This document shows positions 1-10,208 of a stretch of 14,633 nucleotides of DNA, piece after piece. Below the pieces are notes generated by a model. That model had not been told where the DNA came from. It saw only the letters and a list, made by a program, of their open reading frames with translations, and searched no databases. Position numbers and translations under genes: made by a program. Numbering within the stretch: position 1 is the first letter of the stretch; each line of letters begins with the position of its first letter. The stretch is from Methanobacterium sp. (GTDB lineage: Archaea; Methanobacteriota; Methanobacteria; Methanobacteriales; Methanobacteriaceae): positions 1-14,633 of the forward strand of contig JAUNXM010000043.1 of assembly GCA_030539815.1 (NCBI GenBank), written 5' to 3'.

Positions 1-590
1 ATTACCTGGTTGTTTATTGAGTTAATAACATAAATTCCATAAGTAGTAGACGTTAAAAAGTTGCTTTGAACGTAATTGTTATTGGAATTTGTATAAACAT
101 ATATTCCAATACGGCATATGTTGCTTACCGTGTTATCACTAATGAGATTATTAGCACTTTTATAGAGCCGAATTCCATCATAATTTCCTGTAAAAACATT
201 TCCAGTGATCACAGAGTTATTTGCAGAGTTCAAGTATATACCGGAGGAACTTGTAGCACCAGCTATTATAAAATTCTGTATGGTTGAACCACTACCTAGT
301 GAATTAATAGTAATAATGGGTTTGGAGGCGTTTAAAGCTTGAATAGTAACTAAATCAGAAGCAGAATGTAAATTTATTTTTTTGTTAACAACCAGATTCT
401 CAGTATAAGTATATTCAGTTCCATTGTTATCGTTAACAATGATTGTGTCGTTTTCCGATGCATTATTAACAACCGATTGAATGCTACTTCCAGCACTCAC
501 ATTCCACTCCGCAGCTGCAACAGCCCCCGTGAAAATTGCTAACACTGCCAAAAAAATTATAAAAATTGAAAGTCCCCTAACTCCGCCCAT
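1..590 (-). CDS. Secreted right-handed beta-helix (NosD-like) surface protein, N-terminal part
   Basis: Reading the minus strand from the ATG at 590 gives an open frame of 196 codons with no stop before the left edge, so the C-terminal part is missing. Residues 1-27 form a Sec signal peptide: MGGVR, a hydrophobic core (LSIFIIFLAVLAIF), then an AVAAA|E cleavage region. The mature part opens with a segment typical of NosD/pectate-lyase-like proteins (SIQSVVNNASENDTIIV, then a VVNKKINLHS strand). From about residue 120 it has roughly 23-residue Asn-rich rungs of the form NSVITGNVFTGNYDGIRLY and NNLISDNTVS. This matches the large adhesin-like surface proteins common in Methanobacteriales. It is probably exported and attached to, or shed from, the pseudomurein wall; the ligand is unknown. 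A GGGG stretch lies about 8 nt before the start. The frame, signal peptide and fold class are clear; the specific role is inference. Confidence 0.88.
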   Translation of the reverse strand, partial: MGGVRGLSIFIIFLAVLAIFTGAVAAAEWNVSAGSSIQSVVNNASENDTIIVNDNNGTEYTYTENLVVNKKINLHSASDLVTIQALNASKPIITINSLGSGSTIQNFIIAGATSSSGIYLNSANNSVITGNVFTGNYDGIRLYKSANNLISDNTVSNICRIGIYVYTNSNNNYVQSNFLTSTTYGIYVINSINNQV

Positions 591-936
591 AGATGTTCCC
601 CCATGTAAAATTATTATTTAATAATAACATCATAATAAATATTGGGCTAAAGCTTATATTTAATACTTTCCATTCATATCGTGCGCATAAAAATATCAAT
701 ATTAACATGATAAAAAGGATAATTAAAGATTTAATACACTTAAAATTAAGTTTAAATCATTATATTAGCTAAATAATTTGATATTAATTTTTAATCAACT
801 AAATTTACTTTTTAAATAATTTTAATCATTAATCAAGAAAAATTATAATAAAAGTAAGTATTATCTTAATAAAAAGCAATTTAATAAAATCAGCAATGGA
901 GTAAATCAATTGAAATTCTTTAAACTTCAATCAAAT
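591..936. other. AT-rich intergenic spacer between galE and the surface-protein gene
   Basis: This 346-bp spacer separates two minus-strand genes and has no convincing ORF. Near the surface-protein gene it carries a probable promoter (654-665). It also holds an imperfect inverted repeat at 728-758 (GATTTAA/TTAAATC outside, ACTTAA/TTAAGT inside). A short T-run on the minus strand at 871-875 could help end galE transcription. The rest is low-complexity A/T sequence. Confidence 0.6.
654..665 (-). promoter_or_regulatory. Probable TATA box of the surface-protein gene
   Basis: On the minus strand the sequence reads TATTAAATATAA, close to the archaeal TATA consensus. It is centred about 70 nt before the ATG at 590. 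A start site about 25 nt downstream would give a leader of roughly 40 nt that includes the GGGG stretch. The assignment is by motif and spacing only. Confidence 0.45.
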
Positions 937-1905
937 TTAATTATCCTTTTTATGCCACTCCCAGGCCGTGCTGATTATTTTAGTTAGATCATCATATTGG
1001 GGTTGCCATTTAAGAATGTCTCGAGCTTTCTGGGAACTTCCAACAAGGACTGGAGGATCACCCGGCCGTCTCTTGGTTTCGGTGGCTTTTATCTCTTTCC
1101 CGGTGACTTTTCTGGATTCTTCAATTACTTCCCGGACTGAAAATCCATTACCGTTTCCCAGGTTGAAAACTTCACTACTTCCCCCCGCATCTAAGTATTT
1201 AAGGGCTTTTATATGAGCATCAGCTAGATCAGTTACGTGTATGTAGTCCCTGATGCAGGTACCGTCAGGGGTGGGGTAGTCGGTTCCGAATATCTTTATA
1301 TCTTCTCTTTTACCCATGGCAGCGTCCAGTATTAGTGGTATTAGATGGGTTTCGGGATCATGTCTTTCCCCCACTTCACATTCTGGATCCGCCCCTGCGG
1401 CGTTGAAGTAACGGAGGGAGACGTATCGAAGCCCATAAGCAGAGCTGTAGTCATTTAATATCTTTTCAACCATGAGCTTCCCCTGGCCGTAGGGATTTAT
1501 GGGTTCCTGGGGATGGTCCTCGGTTAATGGTATTTTCTTGGGGTTTCCGTAGGTGGCACAGGTTGATGAGAAAACCAGTTTCTTCACCTTGAATTCATTC
1601 ATCACTTGGAAGAGGTTTAGGGTGTTTCGGAGGTTGTTGAGGTAGTATTTCTGGGGATCTTCCACTGATTCCCCTACATAGGTGAATGCTGCAAAGTGCA
1701 TCACTGCTTCTATCTCATACTTTCCAAATACCTTCCGGATTGATTCCAGATCACCGAGATCCACTTCTTCAAAGACTCCCCATTTCAGGAAGTCCTCATG
1801 TCCGTAGCTCATATTATCCAGAACCACTGTTTCGTATCCTGCAAGGTTAAGCTCCTTATTGGCATGGGAGCCTATGTATCCTGCCCCTCCAGTTACCAGT
1901 ATCAT
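937..1905 (-). CDS. galE: UDP-glucose 4-epimerase (GalE-type NAD-dependent epimerase)
   Basis: Extended short-chain dehydrogenase of 322 aa. It interconverts UDP-glucose and UDP-galactose (possibly the N-acetyl forms) in the cytoplasm, supplying sugars for surface glycans or pseudomurein. The Rossmann motif GGAGYIG is at residues 6-12, SST at 113-115, and the catalytic YxxxK is Y139/K143 (NPYGQGK). Other GalE blocks are YFNAAGADP (167-175), GERHDPETHLIP (179-190), DGTCIRDYIHVTDLADAH (214-231) and RRPGDPP (279-285). I start at 1905 because MILVTGGAGYIGSH is where the family begins. An ATG at 1983 would add 26 residues unrelated to the family. No Shine-Dalgarno sequence precedes 1905. A TTAAATGC element about 27 nt upstream could serve a leaderless mRNA, which is inference. 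Leu287 occupies the position equivalent to the substrate-gate residue (Tyr in E. coli, Cys in human), so UDP-GlcNAc use is possible. Confidence 0.93.
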   Translation of the reverse strand: MILVTGGAGYIGSHANKELNLAGYETVVLDNMSYGHEDFLKWGVFEEVDLGDLESIRKVFGKYEIEAVMHFAAFTYVGESVEDPQKYYLNNLRNTLNLFQVMNEFKVKKLVFSSTCATYGNPKKIPLTEDHPQEPINPYGQGKLMVEKILNDYSSAYGLRYVSLRYFNAAGADPECEVGERHDPETHLIPLILDAAMGKREDIKIFGTDYPTPDGTCIRDYIHVTDLADAHIKALKYLDAGGSSEVFNLGNGNGFSVREVIEESRKVTGKEIKATETKRRPGDPPVLVGSSQKARDILKWQPQYDDLTKIISTAWEWHKKDN

Positions 1906-2021
1906 GGGTAAAGGTTGGATTTTATTGCATTTAATTGCATCGCGTACCGATCTCCAATCCAAAATATGGATACATGTGGACAAATAACAAAGGGAAGAAT
2001 TACTAATGGAAATAAAGGGAA

Positions 2022-2043
2022 GTAAATTTATATGCTATAAAAC
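2022..2043 (+). promoter_or_regulatory. TATA-box region between galE and the nuclease gene
   Basis: The stretch contains TTTATATG (2027-2034) and CTATAAAAC (2035-2043). A start about 25 nt downstream would give the nuclease mRNA a leader of about 40 nt, which includes the GAGG ribosome binding site at 2094-2097. The opposite strand reads TATAAATTTA here and could serve a longer galE transcript. The assignment is by motif only. Confidence 0.45.
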
Positions 2044-2102
2044 CATCTTATTAATTAAAAAGAAACTGATTGATTTTGAAAAACTATTATTAAGAGGATA
2101 AA

Positions 2103-2612
2103 ATGCGCCGGGTATACTTTTTAATCATGCTATGCATCATAATGGTGGCTGCATCAGGCTGCACCCATAATGATTCAGTTCCACTGAACTACACACCTTC
2201 ATCTTCCAATAACAGTAGCTCCAGTTCCACTGCAGTTCCAATTACCAACACTACCACCAGTTCATCTAACTCCAACAGTCCCCACGCGGAGGTCAATGGT
2301 AAGTGTTACAAGGTGGTGGATGGAGATACCATAGATGTGGAGGGAGTGGGTAGAGTGCGATTTGTGGGAGTTAACACTCCAGAAAGGGGAGATTCCGGTT
2401 ATAAGGAAGCCAAGGACTACGTTAAAAATATGTGTCTGGGTAAAACCGTGGGCTTAGATATTGATGATGCTAAAAACAAGGACAAGTATGACCGTACACT
2501 GGCCGTGGTCTACGTGGACGGTGTGAACCTCAACCAGGAACTCTTAAAGAAGGGTTATGCTAAGGTGATGTACATTCCCCCATCAGAGTTCAATCCTTAT
2601 GGTTGGACATAG
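2103..2612 (+). CDS. Secreted lipoprotein thermonuclease (SNase-like)
   Basis: A 169-aa protein with an N-terminal lipoprotein signal: MRRVY, a hydrophobic stretch, then ASGC with the lipobox Cys at residue 20. A Ser/Thr/Asn-rich tether follows (about 21-60), then a staphylococcal-nuclease domain (about 62-165). The nuclease residues can be placed: VVDGDTIDV (71-79), RFVGVNTPE carrying Arg86 and Glu94, and DKYDR with Arg131. These correspond to Arg35, Glu43 and Arg87 of the staphylococcal enzyme. The expected activity is Ca2+-dependent cleavage of DNA and RNA outside the cell, giving nutrient or defence functions. The domain stops at FNPYGWT, without the longer final helix of the staphylococcal protein. 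Translation starts at 2103 behind GAGG with a 5-nt spacer. The gene is divergent from galE and converges on the next gene. Confidence 0.9.
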   Translation: MRRVYFLIMLCIIMVAASGCTHNDSVPLNYTPSSSNNSSSSSTAVPITNTTTSSSNSNSPHAEVNGKCYKVVDGDTIDVEGVGRVRFVGVNTPERGDSGYKEAKDYVKNMCLGKTVGLDIDDAKNKDKYDRTLAVVYVDGVNLNQELLKKGYAKVMYIPPSEFNPYGWT

Positions 2613-2617
2613 ATTCA

Positions 2618-2662
2618 CCTTTTTTCTGGAAAATCTTTAAAAAATACTAAATACCCAAAAAA
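2618..2662. terminator. Bidirectional oligo-T terminator region
   Basis: Six Ts follow the nuclease stop on the plus strand (2620-2625). Six Ts on the minus strand (2657-2662) follow the stop of the convergent winged-helix gene. Archaeal RNA polymerase terminates at such T-tracts without needing a strong hairpin. Confidence 0.55.
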
Positions 2663-2676
2663 GTTTTGGATAAAAT

Positions 2677-3498
2677 TTAAGGAGTGAACCCATAGTACTC
2701 TCCATCAGTTAGCTTAATTTTCTTTATAATTCCCCTATTTTCCAGGGAGGTTATCAGATTGTACATGCTGATGCTACTTAACTCCAATTCCCCGTAGAGG
2801 AAAGTACCCTCAAGCAATGTTCTGGAAATGTTGCCAGATTCATCAACCAGTTTTTGGATTATCTCCATGGCGTTCAGTTCCTTTTCTGAAAACTGTTCCT
2901 CCAGTTCAACTTCAACCGTTTTTTCAGTTGCATCGGTTAACTCGTCATCATGCCTCGTGATGTTGTTATTATTATTGTTATTGTCGTTGGTGCGGTTAGC
3001 TTCTCCTTCCTTAGGTAGAACCTTTTCTATTTCTACAATACCCTCAGGAGTTTCTACACCACCCTCGGGCTGATGATTATCATCCCTATTTTCCACATCA
3101 GGAGTGTCAATACCCATGTGCTCATTATCTAGAGTAAGGGCATTATCCAGGGCCCATTGGTCACTGTCAGGTAATCTTTTCTTTTCAACGGTTCCCCTAG
3201 ACGTGTCCTTTGAAGAGGTTACTTTGGAAGAATTCTCTGAAAAGGTCTCTTTGGACTGTGTTTTTCCTTGAATAATTGCCCCTTCATTATTACCCCTGTT
3301 TTTTTCCAGGAGGATAATACCATCCTGAAGAGTTACGTAATTCTCCTTCTCCAAATGTTCTAAAATGGGGTTAAGGTCTTCTTCAGAAGTGCCCAAGTCC
3401 AGTTTAAGGATGTTATAGGGAACTCCCCCATGGTATTCTGCACTGAAATATTTGACGCCGTTTAAGACCCTTTTCTGTTGGGATGTAAGGATATTCAT
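2677..3498 (-). CDS. Putative double winged-helix protein with long acidic linker
   Basis: I do not recognise this 273-aa protein as a named family. Residues 1-66 look like a winged-helix fold: three helices (SQQKRVLNGVKYFSAEY, PYNILKLDL, SEEDLNPILEHLEKENY) and then a short beta-wing (VTLQDGIILLE). Residues about 67-200 are a polar, Glu/Asp/Asn-rich, probably disordered linker with a run of seven Asn (173-179). Residues 203-273 look like a second winged helix: SEKELNAMEIIQKLVDE, SRTLLEGTF, SSISMYNLITSLENRGII, then a wing KKIKLTDGEYYGF. The layout suggests DNA binding or a protein-protein role. It is transcribed divergently from the nurA-herA-mre11-rad50 operon across about 140 bp, so regulation of that operon or a role in the same process is a reasonable guess. 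The start at 3498 has only a weak AAGGAA upstream. The fold assignment is by eye. Confidence 0.75.
   Translation of the reverse strand: MNILTSQQKRVLNGVKYFSAEYHGGVPYNILKLDLGTSEEDLNPILEHLEKENYVTLQDGIILLEKNRGNNEGAIIQGKTQSKETFSENSSKVTSSKDTSRGTVEKKRLPDSDQWALDNALTLDNEHMGIDTPDVENRDDNHQPEGGVETPEGIVEIEKVLPKEGEANRTNDNNNNNNNITRHDDELTDATEKTVEVELEEQFSEKELNAMEIIQKLVDESGNISRTLLEGTFLYGELELSSISMYNLITSLENRGIIKKIKLTDGEYYGFTP
2962..2988 (-). repeat. AAT/AAC trinucleotide tract encoding poly-Asn
   Basis: Nine codons of mainly AAT/AAC (one GAC) encode N-D-N7 inside the linker of the double winged-helix protein. It is an imperfect trinucleotide microsatellite. Length changes in steps of three would alter only the linker. 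Confidence 0.8.
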
Positions 3499-3511
3499 AA
3501 TCTACTGTTTG

Positions 3512-3565
3512 GTTCCTTTCCATTAATAAATAAAGTTTTAAATTAAGGAACACCATATATTGGTG
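3512..3565. promoter_or_regulatory. Divergent regulatory region with two inverted repeats
   Basis: This lies between the winged-helix gene (minus) and nurA (plus). A 7-bp inverted repeat, GTTCCTT (3512-3518) and AAGGAAC (3545-3551), encloses 26 bp of A/T-rich sequence that includes the likely minus-strand TATA element (TTTAAAAC, about 3535-3542). A second dyad, CACCA-TATAT-TGGTG, lies at 3551-3565. On the plus strand a weak TATA-like stretch, GCTTATTTAC, is seen around 3585-3595, ahead of nurA. Operator function is inference. Confidence 0.4.
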
Positions 3566-3641
3566 ATGTTCAATTACTATTACCCGCTTATTTACTCTAA
3601 AAACTTACAAAAAAACTTTCATATTTATTTTGGAGGATCAA

Positions 3642-4695
3642 ATGCTGGATTCACTTTATGAAAAGGCCTTAAAAAAGAGAGATAACATCCAGAAAAAAGT
3701 AGATGGAATCGGATACTCTAAGGTAGATGCTTCCCGGCAATGGGTTGATCACCCCCTAAAAGAGAACACCCATGATGTGAGTATTGCTGCCGGTGATGGA
3801 AGTATAAACAAACGTAAATTTTTACCATTCATCTTCTACGCCATTGATGCAGAAGGTGTGATACACACCCCCCATGGCCTTGAAAGAATTGAAAGCTCGG
3901 ACATTGATATCATATCTCATCATAAATATGTTGATGACCGTTTGCGGAGTTACATGGGAATATTTGAGATTAAAAATGCCCTGAGGATGTTCGCTGAATA
4001 TGATGTTGATTTGTTCCTCTTTGATGGTTCCATCCTGGGAAACCTCATCAGACCATTCCCCATTGAACGAGAACTCAAAGAACAGGTGAAAGAGAGGATA
4101 AGGGAAAAATATCTACCTCTCCTAGAAGAAGAGTTAAAGAGTCCCGATGTGGAAATAACCTCCTCCAAATTTGAGGATTCGATTGCAGCGGAATTTACTA
4201 ACCATACTGAACCAGTGATCTACCTGGAAAACCTGGAGAACCTGCTGGTCATCTGTGACCTAATGGAACAAAACCAGAAAATAGTGGCAATATCCAAAAC
4301 ATCAACCAGTACTGAATATTTTGATTCTAAAATACCGGATATTGCCATATTTGATATGTACAGTAAGAAGCAGGGATATTCAAGACCACGTTATTCTAAT
4401 GTTTCCGAGGTTAAGAGGGATTTCCCGGTTAGAAATGGTTTTCTGAAGGGTTTAACCTTCACCATTTTCTACGCCAGACTGGAGGATCATAAAAATATTC
4501 TGAAGTTTGAATTACCGTACCACGCTACTGAAGAGGATATAAAAAAGTTGCTAAAAAGTATAAAGAAGATCAGTGCCGAGGGATATCCTTTACTACTGAA
4601 AAAAGCCCATAATGATGTGGTTATCCGTAAAAATGATCTGAAAAACCTTTCCAAGATAATTGGGTTCCTGGAGAAGGGTGGGAGGGAAATGTTAA

Positions 4696-4703
<8 letters not shown>
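3642..4703 (+). CDS. nurA: DNA repair nuclease NurA
   Basis: A 353-aa NurA-family nuclease. NurA works with HerA in a ring-shaped complex that resects the 5' strand at DNA double-strand breaks to expose 3' tails for RadA. Visible family motifs: AAGDGS (49-54) with Asp52, the helix containing Glu109, LFLFDGS (124-130) with Asp128, VAISKTS (215-221) followed by PDIAIFD (232-238), and the C-terminal GYPLLLKKAH (314-323) with the conserved His323. These match the acidic and His metal-site residues known for the family. I start at ATG 3642 because GGAGG (3632-3636) sits 5 nt before it. The in-frame TTG at 3630 overlaps that ribosome binding site and is unlikely to be used. The gene is first in a four-gene operon, and its last 8 nt overlap herA (ATGAATGA). 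Confidence 0.93.
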
Positions 4704-7362
<2,659 letters not shown>

Positions 7363-7373
<11 letters not shown>

Positions 7374-10062
7374 AAGTCTCCATATGAAGAACTTCAAATC
7401 CCACCAGGATACCAGTATCGAATTTGATACCGGTATTTCCATAATAATAGGTGGAAATGGGGCTGGTAAGTCCAGTATCCTGGAAGCAGTGAGTTTTGCC
7501 CTGTTTAAACAGTACACCAGTAAACGGATTGAACAGTTGATAACCATTGGCCAGAAACGGATGTCAGTGGAGATCCAGTTCACTGCCCATGGCCGTACTT
7601 ACCGGGTGCTACGGGAAAGGACTAAAACATCATCAAAAGCTATTATGAAGATAAAAGATGGTGGAAGATTTCAGTCACTGGTTTCAGGAGATAGGCAGGT
7701 GACCATGGAGGTTCAAAACCTGCTGGATATGGATGGTGATCTGTTCCTCAATGCAGTCTACGTCCGCCAGGGAGAAATAGCTGATCTGATTGAAAGAACT
7801 TCATCGGAAAAGAAACAGATGATCGGACGATTATTAGGTATTGATTCCCTGGAGAAGGCATGGAAAAATTTTAAAGTCATCCTGGATGGGTACAACGAAA
7901 AAAAAATCAGATTAGAGGGTAGGATAGAATCATTTAAAGACTTAGATGAGGAATTCAAGACCAAAAAAGATAAAAAAAGAGAATTATCCCTCCAGGTTAA
8001 AGATGTCAATCTTAAGAGAGAGGAAAATATTATTGAATCTGATTTACTCCGGGAAAAGAAAGAGATTCTGGATAAAAGGAGTCTTGAATTTGAAAAAACC
8101 ACCACCATCCTGAAATCCAAAACTGATTTCCTTGAACAGCTTGAAAAAACCAAAAAAGATCTGGATAACCAGTTGAGTGAAATTATCCTTAAAGAAGAAG
8201 AGATTAACCGGATCAAACCACGATTAAAGAAACTTGAAATTTTAAAAAGTCTTCAGGACAAGATTAAAGAGTTAAAGGATCTGCAGAAAGATGAGATAAA
8301 ACTGGTTAAGATCAGGGATGATATTGAACTTTTTAGAGATATTTTGAATGAAAATGAAGAGTATTATAATGATTATTCCCGTTTAGACGATGAAATTAAT
8401 AATTTGCAGTATGCTAAGGACCAGTTTGAAGGAAGCCGTGTACTTATCCAGCAGTACATCGAAAGAAAGTCTAAAATTGAGGTTAAAATCCAGCAGGCCC
8501 TGGAAAAAATAGATCACGTTCTGGAAAAATCTAACCAGATTCTGGATACTGAATTTGATTCTGTGGAAGAATTCCAGGATCATTTATCCACATCCAAACC
8601 TCAATTAGAGGCAGAACTCATGATTGCTTCTGAATCTATTCAGGAGTTAAAAAGGGAATTATCCAATTTGCAGGTTAAAAGAGAGAACCTGGATAAACCT
8701 ATAAAAGAATTGGAACGAGTGAAAGAGCTTTGCCCCATCTGTAAATCCACTATAACTCCTCAAAAAAGAGATGAACTGATAACAGATTACCAGAACGAAC
8801 TAAAAAAGAATCATCAAAATTCTGAGAGTTTGAAAGATAAATTAAAAAAAATTGAGGGTGAAAAAGAGAAACTGGACTCCCATCAGTCCCGGATTCAAAG
8901 TATAAATCTGGGGATATTGAATGAATATTTGAAATCAGTGGATGAGAACCGGCAGGAAATTAAAAACATTGATTCCAGTCTCAATGACCTTCAGGGGAAG
9001 ATGGTTATCCTGGAGAAAATTGAAACTGATATTGCCCAGAATAAATCTAAACTACGGGATATTAAAGGAAATTATGAGAAGTATCTTACTGCCCGTGGTT
9101 CTCTGGAATCCCTTGGAGATTATGAAGAACAATTAGCAAGTTTAGATGAAATTAAACTATCAATAAGGGAGTTGAAGAAGAAGATCAGCATTCTCATGGA
9201 AATTGCCGGGGACAGTGTGGAAAACCTTCCTGGAGAAATAGCCTACCTGGAAGATTTGAGTAAAAAACATCAGCACTTAATGGGTGAAGTCAGCCAAAAA
9301 GACTCACTCCTCAGACGGATTGATGAAAACCAAGGGTTAATACAAGAAACCCTTAAAGAGTTGAAAGAAGTTAAGAAAGTGGTTGAAGATTCCAATTACA
9401 ATAAAGAATCCCATGAAAGGGTAAAGATGGAATGGGAGTTGAAAAAAGATGAATTGGTGGATCTCAGTGGCCAGAAGCAGTTGCTGGTTGGTCAACTCCA
9501 CCAACTATCAGATTCAATACAAACAATAGAAGAGAAACTGAATTCCCTACGGGAATATGAAACAGAATTAAAGAACTTAAAAGACTTTTTGAAACTCTTA
9601 AATCTTATCCGGGATCTCTATGGTAAGGATGGTGTTCAGAAGGATTTGAGAAACCTATCCCGACCCCTTATTGAGGAGAAAACACGGGAGTTGTTTGAGA
9701 AGTTCAATTTTGAATACTCTGACGTGCGGCTAGATGAGGATTACGACGTGACCATCTATGGACCTAGTGGTGAAAGCAGTCTGGACATGATCAGTGGTGG
9801 TGAAAAGATAGCAGTGGCCCTTGCTTTGAGGTTAGGAATAACCCAGGTACTCTCTGGAGGTAGTTTAGAGATGATCATGTTGGATGAACCCACCATCCAC
9901 CTGGATGCCTATCGCCGGCAGGAACTGATTGATCTATTGAAGAGAATGTCCATTATACCCCAGATGATCATTGTCACCCATGATGCGGATCTGGAGGATG
10001 CTGCCGATAACATTATGAAGATAGAAAAAGAAGAAGGTACTTCATTTTTGGTGGAATCTTAA
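7363..10062 (+). CDS. rad50: DNA double-strand-break repair ATPase Rad50
   Basis: An 899-aa SMC-like ATPase, close to the usual archaeal Rad50 length. The N-terminal lobe has Walker A GGNGAGKSS (30-38, Lys36) and a Q-loop VYVRQGE (Gln136). A long heptad-rich coiled coil runs from about 150 to 750. It is interrupted by the zinc hook CPIC (Cys457/Cys460), which dimerises Rad50 to tether DNA ends. The C-terminal lobe has the ABC signature SGGEK (811-815), Walker B IMLDEP (Asp841/Glu842) followed by the D-loop HLD, and the switch His873 in VTHDAD. With Mre11 it forms the DNA-end clamp. Translation starts inside mre11 behind GAGGAG (7353-7358), so coupling is expected. No residue needed for function is missing. 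It is the last gene of the operon. Confidence 0.96.
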
Positions 10063-10064
10063 AT

Positions 10065-10163
10065 GTGGTGGAGGAAATTAAATCAAGGTTAGATCTGACT
10101 GATTTAATGGGATTAATTTTCGCGATCAAATGGGAATTGAAAAATATATATAAAATTTTTTAA
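10065..10163 (+). CDS. Possible 32-codon small ORF just after rad50
   Basis: A GTG at 10065, two bases past the rad50 stop, opens a 32-codon frame. Its first half reads like ordinary helical protein (VVEEIKSRLDLTDLMG), and it ends in the A/T-rich terminator zone. It has no separate ribosome binding site and could be translated only by reinitiation after rad50. It may be a real small peptide, a remnant of a lost downstream gene, or chance. I favour remnant or chance. Confidence 0.2.
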   Translation: MVEEIKSRLDLTDLMGLIFAIKWELKNIYKIF

Positions 10164-10186
10164 TCTTTTAAGATTTAACAAAAAAA
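10156..10186. terminator. Bidirectional terminator between rad50 and the MFS gene
   Basis: A T6 run on the plus strand (10156-10161) follows rad50. A short inverted repeat, AATCTT/AAGATT (10162-10175), comes next. An A7 run (10180-10186) gives a T7 tract on the minus strand, after the MFS gene. The arrangement fits termination of two convergent transcripts. Confidence 0.55.
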
Positions 10187-10208
10187 TTGGATAGTTATGG
10201 GATATATC

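Noticed and set aside
66..287. Plus-strand 73-codon ORF near the left edge
   Set aside because: It lies antisense within the beta-helix surface-protein frame, which has a signal peptide and clear repeat structure; this ORF is a shadow.
1906..1983. 26-residue N-terminal extension of GalE from an ATG at 1983
   Set aside because: The GalE family starts at MILVTGGAGYIGSH; the extension has no family likeness and no ribosome binding site, so it is more likely upstream non-coding sequence.
3630..3641. TTG start four codons upstream for nurA
   Set aside because: This stretch is the GGAGG ribosome binding site for the ATG at 3642.
7813..9600. Lys/Glu-rich low-complexity stretch that could suggest an unusual repeat protein
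   Set aside because: It is the normal Rad50 coiled coil on both sides of the CPIC zinc hook.
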